Positions 31,401 through 37,582 of a stretch of 64,000 nucleotides of DNA are shown here, piece after piece. The position numbers and the translations under genes are program-made. Source of the stretch: CAIMUS01 sp046347625 (GTDB taxonomy: Bacteria; Pseudomonadota; Gammaproteobacteria; Competibacterales; Competibacteraceae). Under the pieces are notes generated by a model. The model made no database searches and was not told the DNA's origin. It worked only from the letters and a program-made list of their open reading frames with translations. Every line of letters begins with the position of its first letter. The stretch's first letter is position 1. The stretch covers positions 558,001 through 622,000 of the forward strand of contig JAXMFU010000002.1 of NCBI GenBank assembly GCA_046347625.1, given 5' to 3'.

Positions 31401-32997
31401 CTTCGGCGGGCTGAATCCGACCGGCAGTTACCAGGTCCGGGTCGATACCACGACCCTGCCCAACGGTGGCACCGGTCTCACCAATACGGTGGATCCGGAT
31501 GGTGGCGCGAACAGCCAGGCCGTGCGGAACCTCGCCAGTGCGCCGGGCGGTATCGATCTGAATGCCGACTTCGGCTACAGCGCGAGCAGCCCGAACACCA
31601 TCGGCGGCACGTTGTGGAAGGACAGGAATGGTAACGGCGTGTTGGATGCGAGCGAGCCGGGACGGTTGGCGGGCGTGACCTTGGTGCTGCTGGATAACAT
31701 CGGTAATGTCGTGGCCACTACGATCACCGATGCGAGCGGTAACTACAGCTTCACGGGTCTGCCGGACGGCACCTACAAAGTGGATGTGACGGATGATGCC
31801 AATCTGCTCGAAGGCTACTGGAAGAGCACCGGTCCGAACGCGGGTCAGGACAACAACAGCCAGGTCGATCCGTACCAGGTCACGGTCAGCGGTGGTCAGA
31901 TCAACACCACCGGCGACTTCGGCTACTTCATCGATGGTGCGGCTCTGGGCAACCGGGTTTGGAAGGACTTCAATGGCGATGGTATCCAGCAGACCACGGA
32001 AACGGATGGTGTGCGGAACGTGTTGCTGAAGATCGTCATCACCTACCCGAACGGCGCGGTGACGACGGCCTACACCACCAGTAATACGGTGAACGGCGGT
32101 TACCGCTTCGGCAACCTGTTGCTGGATGAGAGCTTCAATGGAGGAACAGGCCCCGGTCAGCCGACCTACAGCATCAGTGTCGTCAATAACAGCGCACTGA
32201 CAGGCTATACCGCCAGTCCGCAGAATGGGACCAGCGATCCGAAGCTCGACTCCAACAACCCGGCCGGTTCGTCCGCGACCGTGGAACGGGGCCAGACGGA
32301 TACCACCGTGCTGGTCAGCAACCCGGGTGGCGAGCCGGCGAATGCCAGCTACGACTTCGGCTACGTGCCGACTGGCACCACGCCACCAGTGTGTACGGCG
32401 CCGACCTACATCAAACAGGTGTATCCGGCGGGCAGTGGCACACTGCGGGTCGTGGCGATGCAGTTCACGGCAACGGCCGCGCCGGGTCTGGGCATCACCA
32501 GTATTACCTGTACCGATACCAACGGTAACGGTGCAGTGATCCTGCCGCCCAATCCGCCGTCCAACTTCAACCCGCCGCTCGGTGGCTATGCACCGCCCAA
32601 TCAGGTGCTGACCACGGTCTGGCGCGATCTGTCTGCGGCCAAGATGGCGCTGCCGGCCGCCTTTGCCTGCACGGCCACGGATGAGTTGAATAACACCGCG
32701 CCGTGCGATCCGGTGACGATGAGGACCGTGCGTTATACCGGCAAGCCGCAACCTATTACCTTGACCGAGCAGGATGGCCTGGTGCCGCTGGATAAGTGGC
32801 TGACGGTCGTCAATCACACGCCGGGAATCAGTCAACTGGATGTGACCGTCAATGGTGTGCAGTTCAAGCTGACCGCTATGCAGGATAACCAGGAATACAC
32901 CCTGGATATCTCGTCGGCCATGCTGCCGAGCGGTAATGTCGTCACGCTGCTGGCCAAGGGCAGGCCGGGCGACGCCGAAGTGGTGATAGGATACTAG
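19408..32997 (+). CDS. Giant secreted SdrD-B repeat protein (4529 residues)
   Basis: A Sec signal peptide ends near AQAHN (residue 36). After a unique N-terminal region, DUF11-type beta domains fill about 455-700. About 23 SdrD B-like domains follow, each with a GDxVxxDxNGNGxQDxGExG calcium-loop motif: three at 700-1050, eleven at 1719-2990, three near-identical ones at 3164-3480 and six at 3589-4300. Between them sit a six-bladed kelch-like propeller (about 1262-1558), a GEVED-type domain (about 2990-3150) and another DUF11-like domain (3485-3585). The last 200 residues match the end of the neighbouring 812-residue protein. No LPXTG, PEP-CTERM or autotransporter domain is visible. The likely role is surface adhesion or matrix; this is inference. 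Confidence 0.88.
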   Translation: MIERCLRLFKPTLLLPMLVGMTIGLLGGAPVAQAHNLQTHMVYMFLDKDTQDCLDARIAGTTPTTCAALPGWTPGTPILQVNDEVGLITKVIPDPAGTATGVGGHVDFYVPNGVTVVDVAYLVPDGAGGFIKAGMKGQSPIAIGDGPIGAKTTPELIGLSSSYASPNGITTAPVTTVGTHRGTIAGVYGDTGIFFSTDPSTAWGSWQTFTGDSVGVCGSLALHPTATGKTITNNSGDVVVPCNKWDAEQLFGWGAKGTTYAGAALRGGSTAIVDYPDQRGNAPWGFASGVAGPQSGYAWEFDWDAYKAAGGNPLSAANIQAGMTTSKIGPWQRIKYPGSRISFDQPGLISTTLGYASKDASSLGVAANTLPATISQTDNTSVKTIRWAVGQLTQGRPEYVWVKVKINNVTKGSFLDASGCPFFHSDTFGGDAGGTSNGKDHLWRYYEPSIFTWNGCYAAGKPADLQFSKVNDIIKFKVKAYNLGDQTLTGVTISDTLPSGLQFISAAPAQNSGPSPLVWNIGTWVPGQKFEATLTAKVTGTGTLNNCLIITSNERPPQNTCDNTITNLPYLITTKSATPTTITPGAPVTYTMTVKNIGTGATGNPVTVTDFLPAGFTYQSLGTVKANGAVVTATVNSSNPSQPVFTVPASILSGNELSITFTAATSSSLSTGSYCNTYSVTQNGVPVTTGSEGCVTVGGGQIGDTVYRDWNGNGVQDAGEEGISGVTVQLYKDVNGNGIYDVGTDTAVTSTTTDSNGNYLFTGLLTGNYVVVIPTPPANYTNTGNPPGGTSNPLNQGAASIVGSNDQVLTVDFGYQYISNSPNAGTIGDQVFDDKNKDGVFNGSDVGISGVTVNLYEDTNGNGTIDTGDLQIGTTTTNGSGIYSFTGLDPTLSYLVQAVDGPGSAVDSYFPNPYQLTTGSNPVKVTPAMFTAQGNNVTTADFGYFGQTPGSIGDQVFIDTNGDDLYTPGEPGIGGVTVQLYIDADNDGQADSNELFKTTLTDANGTYGFPDLGPNNYIVVVNPNDPAVPDGYYPQVTQIKVPLTAGQNVTTADFPFHPVLEKTVSPTGPVGNGSNLTYTLKPTYAGSGLLAGVRIFDPLPLGATNVSGITPSTGTYGAYTPIAAVPGNDAGPPVLDTAITVSSNIVTKGGSVTVTLNVKSSVAVSNVSPTNPTVVGGDATCTGPTPASANVPAGGTGVNFAYTCTLQDVAEYIFVAGAENAAGTTSWPDASSASVLTTAGGNTNVVTWNLGSNSAGVPGISTATGSVVTGVYAFQGGGKKLFSRYGLSSQAWLDLTNPGVNIAKGGALTTNNTYIWAFQGGTQKTFYRYTLASPGSWSSLASTPDKIDEGGALQYLNVSGTEYVYALMGNSNSFRRYDVSSNSWSPLLAATPANVKKGGSLTTDGTYIYALQGDTKTGFWRCNATTNNVAGACSGASGSWTSLANTPANVGWGGSLTRVGNYIYALGGNNTTNFWRCNYTTSGSAGSCDTSWQTRKVTPGKVQDGGALTTDGTYIYAFQGKTNQFWRYEIATDSWVALTNYTYTTGQGGALVYVQGTAGAVTKTNVLTAAPTLVTTGDSFTVTMKLTSTDPVSNVSPTLSQTGTNGATASCTLQAPTTQNMPANGTLYFTWNCTATAAGTLTSPNYSSVTFTSTPSGWTQATSNSVLISPVLTFTATNLTFPTSCEIDNTGILSEQSGSFGTAPSNTIQTGGTSCGASLGDRVWSDTNGNGVQDSGEPGIAGVQVYIDTNGNGVYDSGEPTATTDVNGIYNFYGKPAGTYTVRTVVSTYPAEYVPTTPDFVTQLVAANSTNNNFDFGLQPPLSQGQTANIGDYVWLDANKDGLQDPGEQPLPGITIKLYHDLNGNGVLDPTDPLVGTQVTDATGKYLFTDLPAGAYLVQVDTTSKVTSPYTGTTQYNLGDVMSPTTGTVNPKPVTLTAGVDVLTADFGYNWSGVVGDTVFYDTNGNGTQNGGEAGAPNVTLVIVWDQNGNGVVDNLEPAVKVTSTNGSGVYNFTDMPPGNYVVQAAGQTVASPSNPTVFGTMVPTASYGEDYAVSLTTGQMSNLNADFGFIEAARVGGTVFHDANHSGVLDSGETGLTPITVTLTGTDLNGNPVSKTTTTDAGGNYTFLVPPGNYTVSYATSQTTALGYPEATTPTSLSFTALAGQEFGGLNFGVDNSGSLGNRVWNDANGNGTQDSGEPGIPGVTVNLYASNGTTLLATTATDANGLYSFPGLANDTYVVKVDTATLPTGFTATGEGDPGTACGGGCDSSITASVTGGAANNTVDFGYKPAGTTYSVSGNVYDDNNTNGSLDGGDTGIGGVTVIVAVDTDKNGTIDQTYTVQTAPNGSYSVSGIPAGSNVTITVDKATLPSTAYVQTGDPDGTLDNKTTITNIGGNVTNQNFGYNEVYGSITGKVCLGNGDGQCGTGETGIGPGVTVTLKGAGPDGILGTADDTTQTTTTAANGTYSFNNLVPDLYQVLETNPIGVTSLADADGGNPDNITVTLALGQNVTGRDFEDKANSIGDYVWFDTNHNGIQEPSEPGIAGVTVVLSGTNSLGQTVNLITQTDGSGFYTFGNLLGGNYTVTFTAPAGYSFTLPNQGTGPLADSFDSDAVGGVATVTGLSGNNVTIDAGLYLINGNNPARIGDRVWYDSDNDGVQDANEPGLAGVTVKLRDSTGTTVLATTVTDGNGNYEFAGLPAGTYVVEFVSPAGYTRSPQDAGGNDNLDSDANPATGLTAPITLSAGQNLSNVDSGMYIAGTAPASIGDRVWYDTNGNGIQDSGEPGLPGVTVKLYNSAGSLVATTQSDLNGLYAFTGLPAGNYTVQFVAPTGDVFSPQGINDGNPNPTQRDSDPNPATGTVAVTLTAGQTRTDIDAGLYNPQGPSISIGDYVWMDLNFSVSPDSGEGLPGVQVVLYDNLGNELVRTTTTAANANYLFTGVGPGSYRVAIDTSTLPPSAVQIADPDGTLDNRTDLVNQTTSTTAVDFGYNVGLDYGDLPDSYGTLLISNGARHVIKGVYIGSGVTDAEPDGQPTANATGDNLNGSTPNDENGVVFNGALVQGQTAQLTVTASATGVLNAWADWNNNGVFDTGERILTDQPLTAGVNTLTVSVPAGAVAGPTAFRFRVTDTVGQGGDSPIGLASSGEVEDYRPTVYEASQVGTVNGTIYTDVNGDGVYTPGTDTPLPGVQVKITASDGTVYTVTTDANGHFSQVVPAGNTTVDVNDATLPAGSVLTTNTSGQGSDPTVVNVPAGGTATDNTGYVTPAQTGTVQGTIYTDTNGNGQYDAGIDTPLPGVQVKITASNGGIYTVTTDTNGFFSQVVPPGNTTVDVNDATLPAGSVLTSNAFGQGNDPTVVNVPANGIATDNTGYVNSPSGTGTVDGTIYKDMNGNGQYDPGTDTPLPGVTVTITSSTGGTYTVTTNASGYFSQVVPPGSTTVDVNDATLPPNLVLSPNGGNSDPTTVTVPTGGTATDNTGYETPAPGLSLDKTATPHTYAAAGQVISYSYKLTNTGNVSLSACTVSDNKVTVTCPSTTLAPGAFITCTASYTIQAGDLTNGSVTNTAGGTCQGPSGNVTSNTDSETVTALRAAIGNRVWLDENGNGVQDAGEDGIANLTVELRNSSNQLVGMTVTDADGGYLFPNVPPGIYTVTVIPTAGLNPTYDENGIGTPNVTTVTVAGGEEHLTADFGYNWVPPIDSTNPGPTTTGAIGDRVWNDTNGNGLQDPGEAGIPGVTVKLLQDTNGDGVYGGTGDAPAVTTTTNASGNYIFDGLPQGAYVVEVSTGTLPAGTWTQTGDPDGPTGVLDNRTTQPILLAPGDVYVNADFGYQRSQGSTIGDTIYLDANGNGVQNVGEPGIPGVTVALLDSTSKVIATTITDQNGQYLFPRLPAGTYTVVVTDTDHVLGEVVQTGDPDESGKCVICDGRSTITVNGTSNYLDRDFGYAPPGQTFGQGAIGDTIFLDRNGNNTFDAGEGLEGVTVNLFDSTGTTLLATTVTNENGQYIFGGLNPTGSYQVRVDTTTLPNGGTGLTNTVDPDGGANSQAVRNLASAPGGIDLNADFGYSASSPNTIGGTLWKDRNGNGVLDASEPGRLAGVTLVLLDNIGNVVATTITDASGNYSFTGLPDGTYKVDVTDDANLLEGYWKSTGPNAGQDNNSQVDPYQVTVSGGQINTTGDFGYFIDGAALGNRVWKDFNGDGIQQTTETDGVRNVLLKIVITYPNGAVTTAYTTSNTVNGGYRFGNLLLDESFNGGTGPGQPTYSISVVNNSALTGYTASPQNGTSDPKLDSNNPAGSSATVERGQTDTTVLVSNPGGEPANASYDFGYVPTGTTPPVCTAPTYIKQVYPAGSGTLRVVAMQFTATAAPGLGITSITCTDTNGNGAVILPPNPPSNFNPPLGGYAPPNQVLTTVWRDLSAAKMALPAAFACTATDELNNTAPCDPVTMRTVRYTGKPQPITLTEQDGLVPLDKWLTVVNHTPGISQLDVTVNGVQFKLTAMQDNQEYTLDISSAMLPSGNVVTLLAKGRPGDAEVVIGY
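28887..29840 (+). repeat. Three tandem repeats of about 324 bp inside the giant gene
   Basis: Units containing accccgctgccgggcgtg start at 28948, 29272 and 29599, giving a period of 324-327 bases (108 residues). The first two are almost identical over long stretches, so this is the youngest duplication in the gene and a likely spot for copy-number change or assembly collapse. Confidence 0.85.
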
Positions 32998-33630
32998 CGA
33001 GTAGGGAATCCTTCCCGGCCGGTCCGGCCGGGAAGGAACATCGGCGAACTCCTTCCGGCGGCAAGGAAACGCTGCCGGAAGCCTGATACCAGTTTTCCAT
33101 AGTCAAAGTAGGCCGGAATAAGCGCAGCGACAGTGGAGCGTTTCCGGCACTTGACGCTACCGAACCTACCATTGGCAGAGCAGTGGTAGGCGCGTCGTAA
33201 CCCGACATTTGAGGGTATCTGTAAATCTTGCGAGGGTGAAATGTGCCTTTGTTTTCCGTTGTAGGAGCGCGCCATGCGCGCGCATGGCGCGCTCCTACAG
33301 GGAAATTTCAAAACGAGCGTAGCCCGGATGGAGCGGAGCTTGCGAAGCGCAATCCGGGGCTTTTCCAAACGTTGTTCGCTTTGCAAAAGTTTTTGATTTT
33401 TTACGAAGTTTCTACCGTTGCAGGATGGCAACAGCCTGTTCCGGTAAGTAAAATTGAAAGCAAACGCTCCGACTCGGCGTTTTAATGACTGAAAATAGAT
33501 GAGTTATAAGGAAGTTTTTTATCCCATCACCCAAACTCAAGTAGCCTGCTCGAGGAACTGTCGGGGCAGGGAGTTATTGGGGAAGGGCTGAGTGACTTAA
33601 AGGCCAGTTCCAATTTCACTGGAGGTAACC
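32998..33630. other. Repeat-rich gap between the two large secreted-protein genes
   Basis: Holds a GC-rich hairpin at 33010-33036 (cttcccggcc/ggccgggaag, no T-run) just after the giant gene, which could end its transcript. A dispersed element at 33084-33150 (ccggaataagcgcagcgac) recurs inverted near 51661. A strong palindrome at 33262-33300 has arms gtaggagcgcgcc and ggcgcgctcctac. No gene is seen. A good GGAGGT ribosome site precedes the next ATG. Confidence 0.6.
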
Positions 33631-36069
33631 ATGTTTAAGAAAAAGACTAGCACAGGCATCCTAAGCCTGCTGCTACTGACAGCCGGTCTGCTGTCAGGCA
33701 AGGCCGGCTATGCCGCTGGCGGTTTTCCAGGGCCGCTACCCGCCGCCTTCTCCGACCCCGACATCATCGCGAACAATCTCAATATTCAGTACACCGTAGG
33801 GGGGGGAGCTACCAATACACTCACTATCACGGGTACGCCTCCCAACGGCGGCAATTTCAGAGGGGTGGTTAATTGTCCGGCTCCGAACGGTTGTAATATT
33901 ACCAATGTGACATACACTCTGAGTGCTGTTCTCGACAATAATAACAACAACCAGTTGATCAGCGGTACTCTGACCATTACTGGTGGAATTTCCGATTTAG
34001 GTATTCCTGATGGCACCACGTTGGTGCAATCCAGTCTCGCCGCCTTTGGAACTTCCTGGGCATACAACCTGATTAGTTGCCAAAGCGTATTTAACGGCAC
34101 CTTCCAGTTCCTGGCGAATATCATTCAAGCGAACCCTGCACTAGGCTTTGGTCCGACGCTGGTTGTCAACTACGCCAATAGTACCTTGAGTCCTGACTTC
34201 TGCCCTAATGAAGATTTTGGAAGTCTCCAGGGTAGTAATGCGGATAATTCCACTCCGGCGGATTATGGCGATGCGCCGGATACGGGTGCTGGCACAGGGC
34301 CGGGCAACTATAACACTCTCCATACTGACAATGGTCCTCGTCATCTCATTGGGTATCCCGTGTATCTGGGTAGCATAGCTCCGGATGGAGATACCGGCAC
34401 GCTGCAAAATGTCTCTGCTACGGCTGACAATCTGACAGGTATTAACGACGAGGACGGCATCCCGGTCTTGCCGATAATCCCGCCCAATTCATCAGCCCCT
34501 GTCTCGATGACCGTCAATGCCACCAACGATACCAACAACGCCGCTCTCCTGGCCTGCTGGATCGACTTCAACCGCAACGGCGTCTTCGAGTCCACCGAAC
34601 TTGCCACGACCACGGTTCCGGCCAATTCGGGTACGAATCCCTATTCACTGACCTTCAGCGGTTTTGGCACAACGGGTACCGGCACTACCTATATCCGCTG
34701 CCGGATCAGCACCGACCCGGCATGGACAGCGAATCCCATCCCGACAGGAGGAGCCAACAACGGCGAAGTGGAAGACTACGGCGTGTCGGTTCCGGGAGCC
34801 GATTACGGCGATGCCCCGGATACGAGTCCTGGTACGGGACCGGGCAACTACAACACCGTCGATACCGACAATGGTCCTTACCATCTGATCGTCACGAATC
34901 CTCAGGTGTATCTGGGCAGCGTGACGCCGGATTTGGACAGTGGCACGCTGCAAAATACCGACGCCACGGCTGACGATATCACTGGAGCAATCGACCCTAA
35001 TACGCAAGGAATCATCGATGACGAGGACGGCCTCGTAGCATTGCCATCGATCTTGACGACTTCGACCTCCGTCGGGGTGAAAATCAGCGCGGCCAATCTC
35101 AGCGGCAGTCCTGCCACCCTGGCCTGTTGGATCGATTTCAATCGTGACGGTGACTTCAACGATACCGGAGAGCGTGCGACCGTCAATGTCCCCGCGGGAA
35201 CCGCCGTCGGTACGCAATTCAACCTGACGTTCACCGGTTTTATCACACCCCCCGCACAACTGTCGGCCGGCGATACCTATCTCCGCTGCCGGATCAGCAC
35301 TGACCCGGCATGGAAAGCGAATCCCATTCCGACAGGAGGGGCCAACAATGGCGAGGTGGAAGACTTCGAGGTGCCGATCCTGCCACCCTGCACTGCCCCC
35401 ACCATAACTCGCCTTCCGGTGGGTTCCAGTCCGGTAACCGGTTACATATTTAGCCTTGTCCAGGCTCTAGGCTCGGCGCCGATTGCGTCCATCCAGTGCA
35501 CCAGCGCGACCAACCTCAACTTGGATGATACCCAGCCTACGCCTCCACCGATATCGTTCAATCCTACCCCGACTGGAGGGTTTGATAAATTTACCGAGTG
35601 GGGTCCTACCTGGTATTGGAATCCTACCGGGCCGACGTCTGTGACTATGCAGGTCAATAAGATTAATCTTTCTCAATCGGCCTTTATAAACTGCAATGTC
35701 ACCGATGCGAATGGCCAGACATGCTCGCTCGATCCAGTGTTTACCACCGTCACCAAGCTGCCGAAAGCCGAGAAGGGCGACAATCCGAATCTGGATGTGG
35801 CGGGAAATCGGCTCCTGACCGGCGTCTGGACACAGGACGACTACCTGACGGTGAAGAATGGCGATCCAGGTATCAAACAACTGGAGGTCATTGTCAACGG
35901 CACCAAGTTGAAGGTGAAGACGCTGGCTCCTAACGAGGAGCAAAGCTTATGCATCAAGTCAGCTATGTTGCCGGGAGACAATAACACCATCGAGCTGAAG
36001 GTCAAGGGTAAGCCAGGCGGGCAGGCGGATGTGGAGATCAAGCCCGCTGACGGAAGATGCGGCCAGTAA
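33631..36069 (+). CDS. Secreted GEVED-domain protein sharing its C-terminus with the giant neighbour
   Basis: An 812-residue protein. A signal peptide ends near GYAAGG (about residue 28). A beta-rich N-terminal domain spans about 30-205. Two GEVED-type domains follow, each opening with DYGDAPDT (about 209 and 391) and closing with GEVEDYGV or GEVEDFEV (about 378 and 575). They contain paired Cys and DFNRNGVF-like calcium loops. Residues 585-812 resemble the last 200 residues of the 4529-residue protein: both start with CTAP and end with LTVxNxxPGIxQLxVxVNG and an SAMLP segment. Function unknown; export to the surface or matrix is inferred. Confidence 0.82.
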   Translation: MFKKKTSTGILSLLLLTAGLLSGKAGYAAGGFPGPLPAAFSDPDIIANNLNIQYTVGGGATNTLTITGTPPNGGNFRGVVNCPAPNGCNITNVTYTLSAVLDNNNNNQLISGTLTITGGISDLGIPDGTTLVQSSLAAFGTSWAYNLISCQSVFNGTFQFLANIIQANPALGFGPTLVVNYANSTLSPDFCPNEDFGSLQGSNADNSTPADYGDAPDTGAGTGPGNYNTLHTDNGPRHLIGYPVYLGSIAPDGDTGTLQNVSATADNLTGINDEDGIPVLPIIPPNSSAPVSMTVNATNDTNNAALLACWIDFNRNGVFESTELATTTVPANSGTNPYSLTFSGFGTTGTGTTYIRCRISTDPAWTANPIPTGGANNGEVEDYGVSVPGADYGDAPDTSPGTGPGNYNTVDTDNGPYHLIVTNPQVYLGSVTPDLDSGTLQNTDATADDITGAIDPNTQGIIDDEDGLVALPSILTTSTSVGVKISAANLSGSPATLACWIDFNRDGDFNDTGERATVNVPAGTAVGTQFNLTFTGFITPPAQLSAGDTYLRCRISTDPAWKANPIPTGGANNGEVEDFEVPILPPCTAPTITRLPVGSSPVTGYIFSLVQALGSAPIASIQCTSATNLNLDDTQPTPPPISFNPTPTGGFDKFTEWGPTWYWNPTGPTSVTMQVNKINLSQSAFINCNVTDANGQTCSLDPVFTTVTKLPKAEKGDNPNLDVAGNRLLTGVWTQDDYLTVKNGDPGIKQLEVIVNGTKLKVKTLAPNEEQSLCIKSAMLPGDNNTIELKVKGKPGGQADVEIKPADGRCGQ

Positions 36070-36140
36070 GCCAGGCTAAAGGCTAAAGGCTCAGGAGTCG
36101 GATGGTTGATCTGACCAGGGATGGTCGGCATGAGGCATCC

Positions 36141-36173
36141 CCCGCGGGAACGAGAAGCCCGCGGGAGATTTTA
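36141..36173 (+). terminator. Rho-independent terminator after the 812-residue gene
   Basis: An 8-bp perfect GC stem cccgcggg (36141-36148 and 36158-36165) is followed by agattttat. It lies about 70 bases past the stop codon. Confidence 0.7.
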
Positions 36174-36276
36174 TATTACTAAACCATGGGATTTTGCAGG
36201 ATCAGGACGCGCCCGCCGGATAGCGGGAAGTCTGCCGGTAACCGGCGGACAGGGTGCCGCCGACCGGTTCTTCAGG

Positions 36277-36579
36277 TTATGGCACCGAGGTCGGCGCCAC
36301 CTCGACCAGGTTTTCAGCAAGCAGCGCCTGGGCCAGATCGAGCACCGACTTTTGGGCCTGCTCGATGCTGAGTTCATACTCTTCGACCAGGCGCCCGGCG
36401 ATAGCGGCCAGCGACAGATGCTCTTCCAGCAACCGCCAGATGCGTAGACCGGTGTCGTTGAGACTGAAGTATTGCATGCTGACCAGATGCAGCAGGACGG
36501 CTTCTTTACCCTGCGTCCCCTGCAATTCGGTAGTGATCACGTCGGGGTGAGCCTGTAGTTGGCTGTCCAGGGTCAACAT
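36277..36579 (-). CDS. PqqD-like peptide chaperone (RiPP recognition element)
   Basis: A 100-residue PqqD-type winged-helix protein. Recognisable marks are the VLLHLVSMQYFSLNDTGLRIW segment split over residues 28-48 and an IAGRLVEEYE helix. PqqD proteins bind the leader of a precursor peptide and present it to a partner enzyme. The start is ATG 36579, ten bases after GAGGAG. The gene overlaps the end of the radical SAM gene by 74 bases, so the two are tightly coupled. The combination with an HprK-related kinase fits the PqqD family of the so-called HPr-rel-A system, known only from genome surveys. Confidence 0.82.
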   Translation of the reverse strand: MLTLDSQLQAHPDVITTELQGTQGKEAVLLHLVSMQYFSLNDTGLRIWRLLEEHLSLAAIAGRLVEEYELSIEQAQKSVLDLAQALLAENLVEVAPTSVP

Positions 36580-37582
36580 CGTGATGCAACTCCTCGTGCA
36601 GGGCGGCATGCCAGGGATGATCGGGCTGCCGCCGCAGCCAGTTGACTTTATGGAAGTAGTTGGAGCAGTACCAGCAGGGGAAGTAATCACTGTCCCGCCA
36701 GCGTCCCTCCGCCTGCCGGTGTAGTTTGTGGCTGTGTAACTGCTGCCGGATGAGTTGGAGCCGCTCCATAGCTTCGCCCAACGTAAACGTCCACAGATTG
36801 CCGACGGTCTCTTCCGCGCCGCCCGTCCCGTCCAAACCCGAAAGGTTACAGCACAAGCCGACGTTACCTTGCCAGTCCAGGTTGAACGATTTGCTGCGCA
36901 GTGGAGTGCAGGGAGATAAATCCAGGGCGTGACCGCCCGCTGCCAACACGACCGGAAAATCGTAGGTCGCTTGTAACTCGCGCAGCCAACGATCGACTTC
37001 CTTAAGTTCGGCGGGACTCAGCACTAAATCCGCCGCCGCCACCAACGGCGTGTTCATCAAATGGATAAATTTGATGCGGCGGCTGCCTAACCGGGAGGCC
37101 AGTTCCACGACCTCGCCCGCCTCACACCAGTTGCGACGGGTGAGCGACATATTGAAGGCAAAGGGAATATCCCGCCGCATACAGGCGCTGGCGGCTTGCA
37201 TCAGCCGGCGGAAGGAGCCCGCTCCACGCTGAGCATCGTGGGTGACCTCCCGCGCCCCGTCCAGACTAAAGCTGATGAAAAACAGCTGATCCCGATAGGG
37301 CAACAGTTGCTCCAGGCGTTGTGCCACCACCCAGCCGTTGCTAACCAAGCTGAAATGATAGCCCGCCGTTGCGGTGCGCCGCAGTATCTCGGGAAACCGG
37401 GAATGCAGGGTAGGTTCGCCACCGGTGAAAGCCAGATAATCGATACCCTGCGCCGAAGCCTGATCGAGCACCCGATCCAACAGCGACAGGTCCAACTCTC
37501 CCCGACCACCATGACGGCCGGAAGGACAATGTTGACAACGCAGATTGCAACGGTCGGTCAGTTCGATCACCAGTTTGCTCAT
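36506..37582 (-). CDS. Radical SAM peptide-modifying enzyme (candidate RiPP maturase)
   Basis: A 358-residue enzyme. The iron-sulfur/SAM motif CxxxCxxC uses C12, C16 and C19 (DRCNLRCQHC). GGEPT binds SAM near residue 54. The C-terminal half has CTPL, a CC pair (GLCCNLSG) and CWYC, a Cys pattern like SPASM/twitch domains that hold extra clusters. Such enzymes make C-C, C-S or epimerised residues in peptides. Its ATG overlaps the kinase stop codon (ATGA), and its end overlaps the PqqD-like gene. The substrate is probably the 62-residue peptide at 39.1 kb; this is inference. Confidence 0.85.
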   Translation of the reverse strand: MSKLVIELTDRCNLRCQHCPSGRHGGRGELDLSLLDRVLDQASAQGIDYLAFTGGEPTLHSRFPEILRRTATAGYHFSLVSNGWVVAQRLEQLLPYRDQLFFISFSLDGAREVTHDAQRGAGSFRRLMQAASACMRRDIPFAFNMSLTRRNWCEAGEVVELASRLGSRRIKFIHLMNTPLVAAADLVLSPAELKEVDRWLRELQATYDFPVVLAAGGHALDLSPCTPLRSKSFNLDWQGNVGLCCNLSGLDGTGGAEETVGNLWTFTLGEAMERLQLIRQQLHSHKLHRQAEGRWRDSDYFPCWYCSNYFHKVNWLRRQPDHPWHAALHEELHHDVDPGQPTTGSPRRDHYRIAGDAG

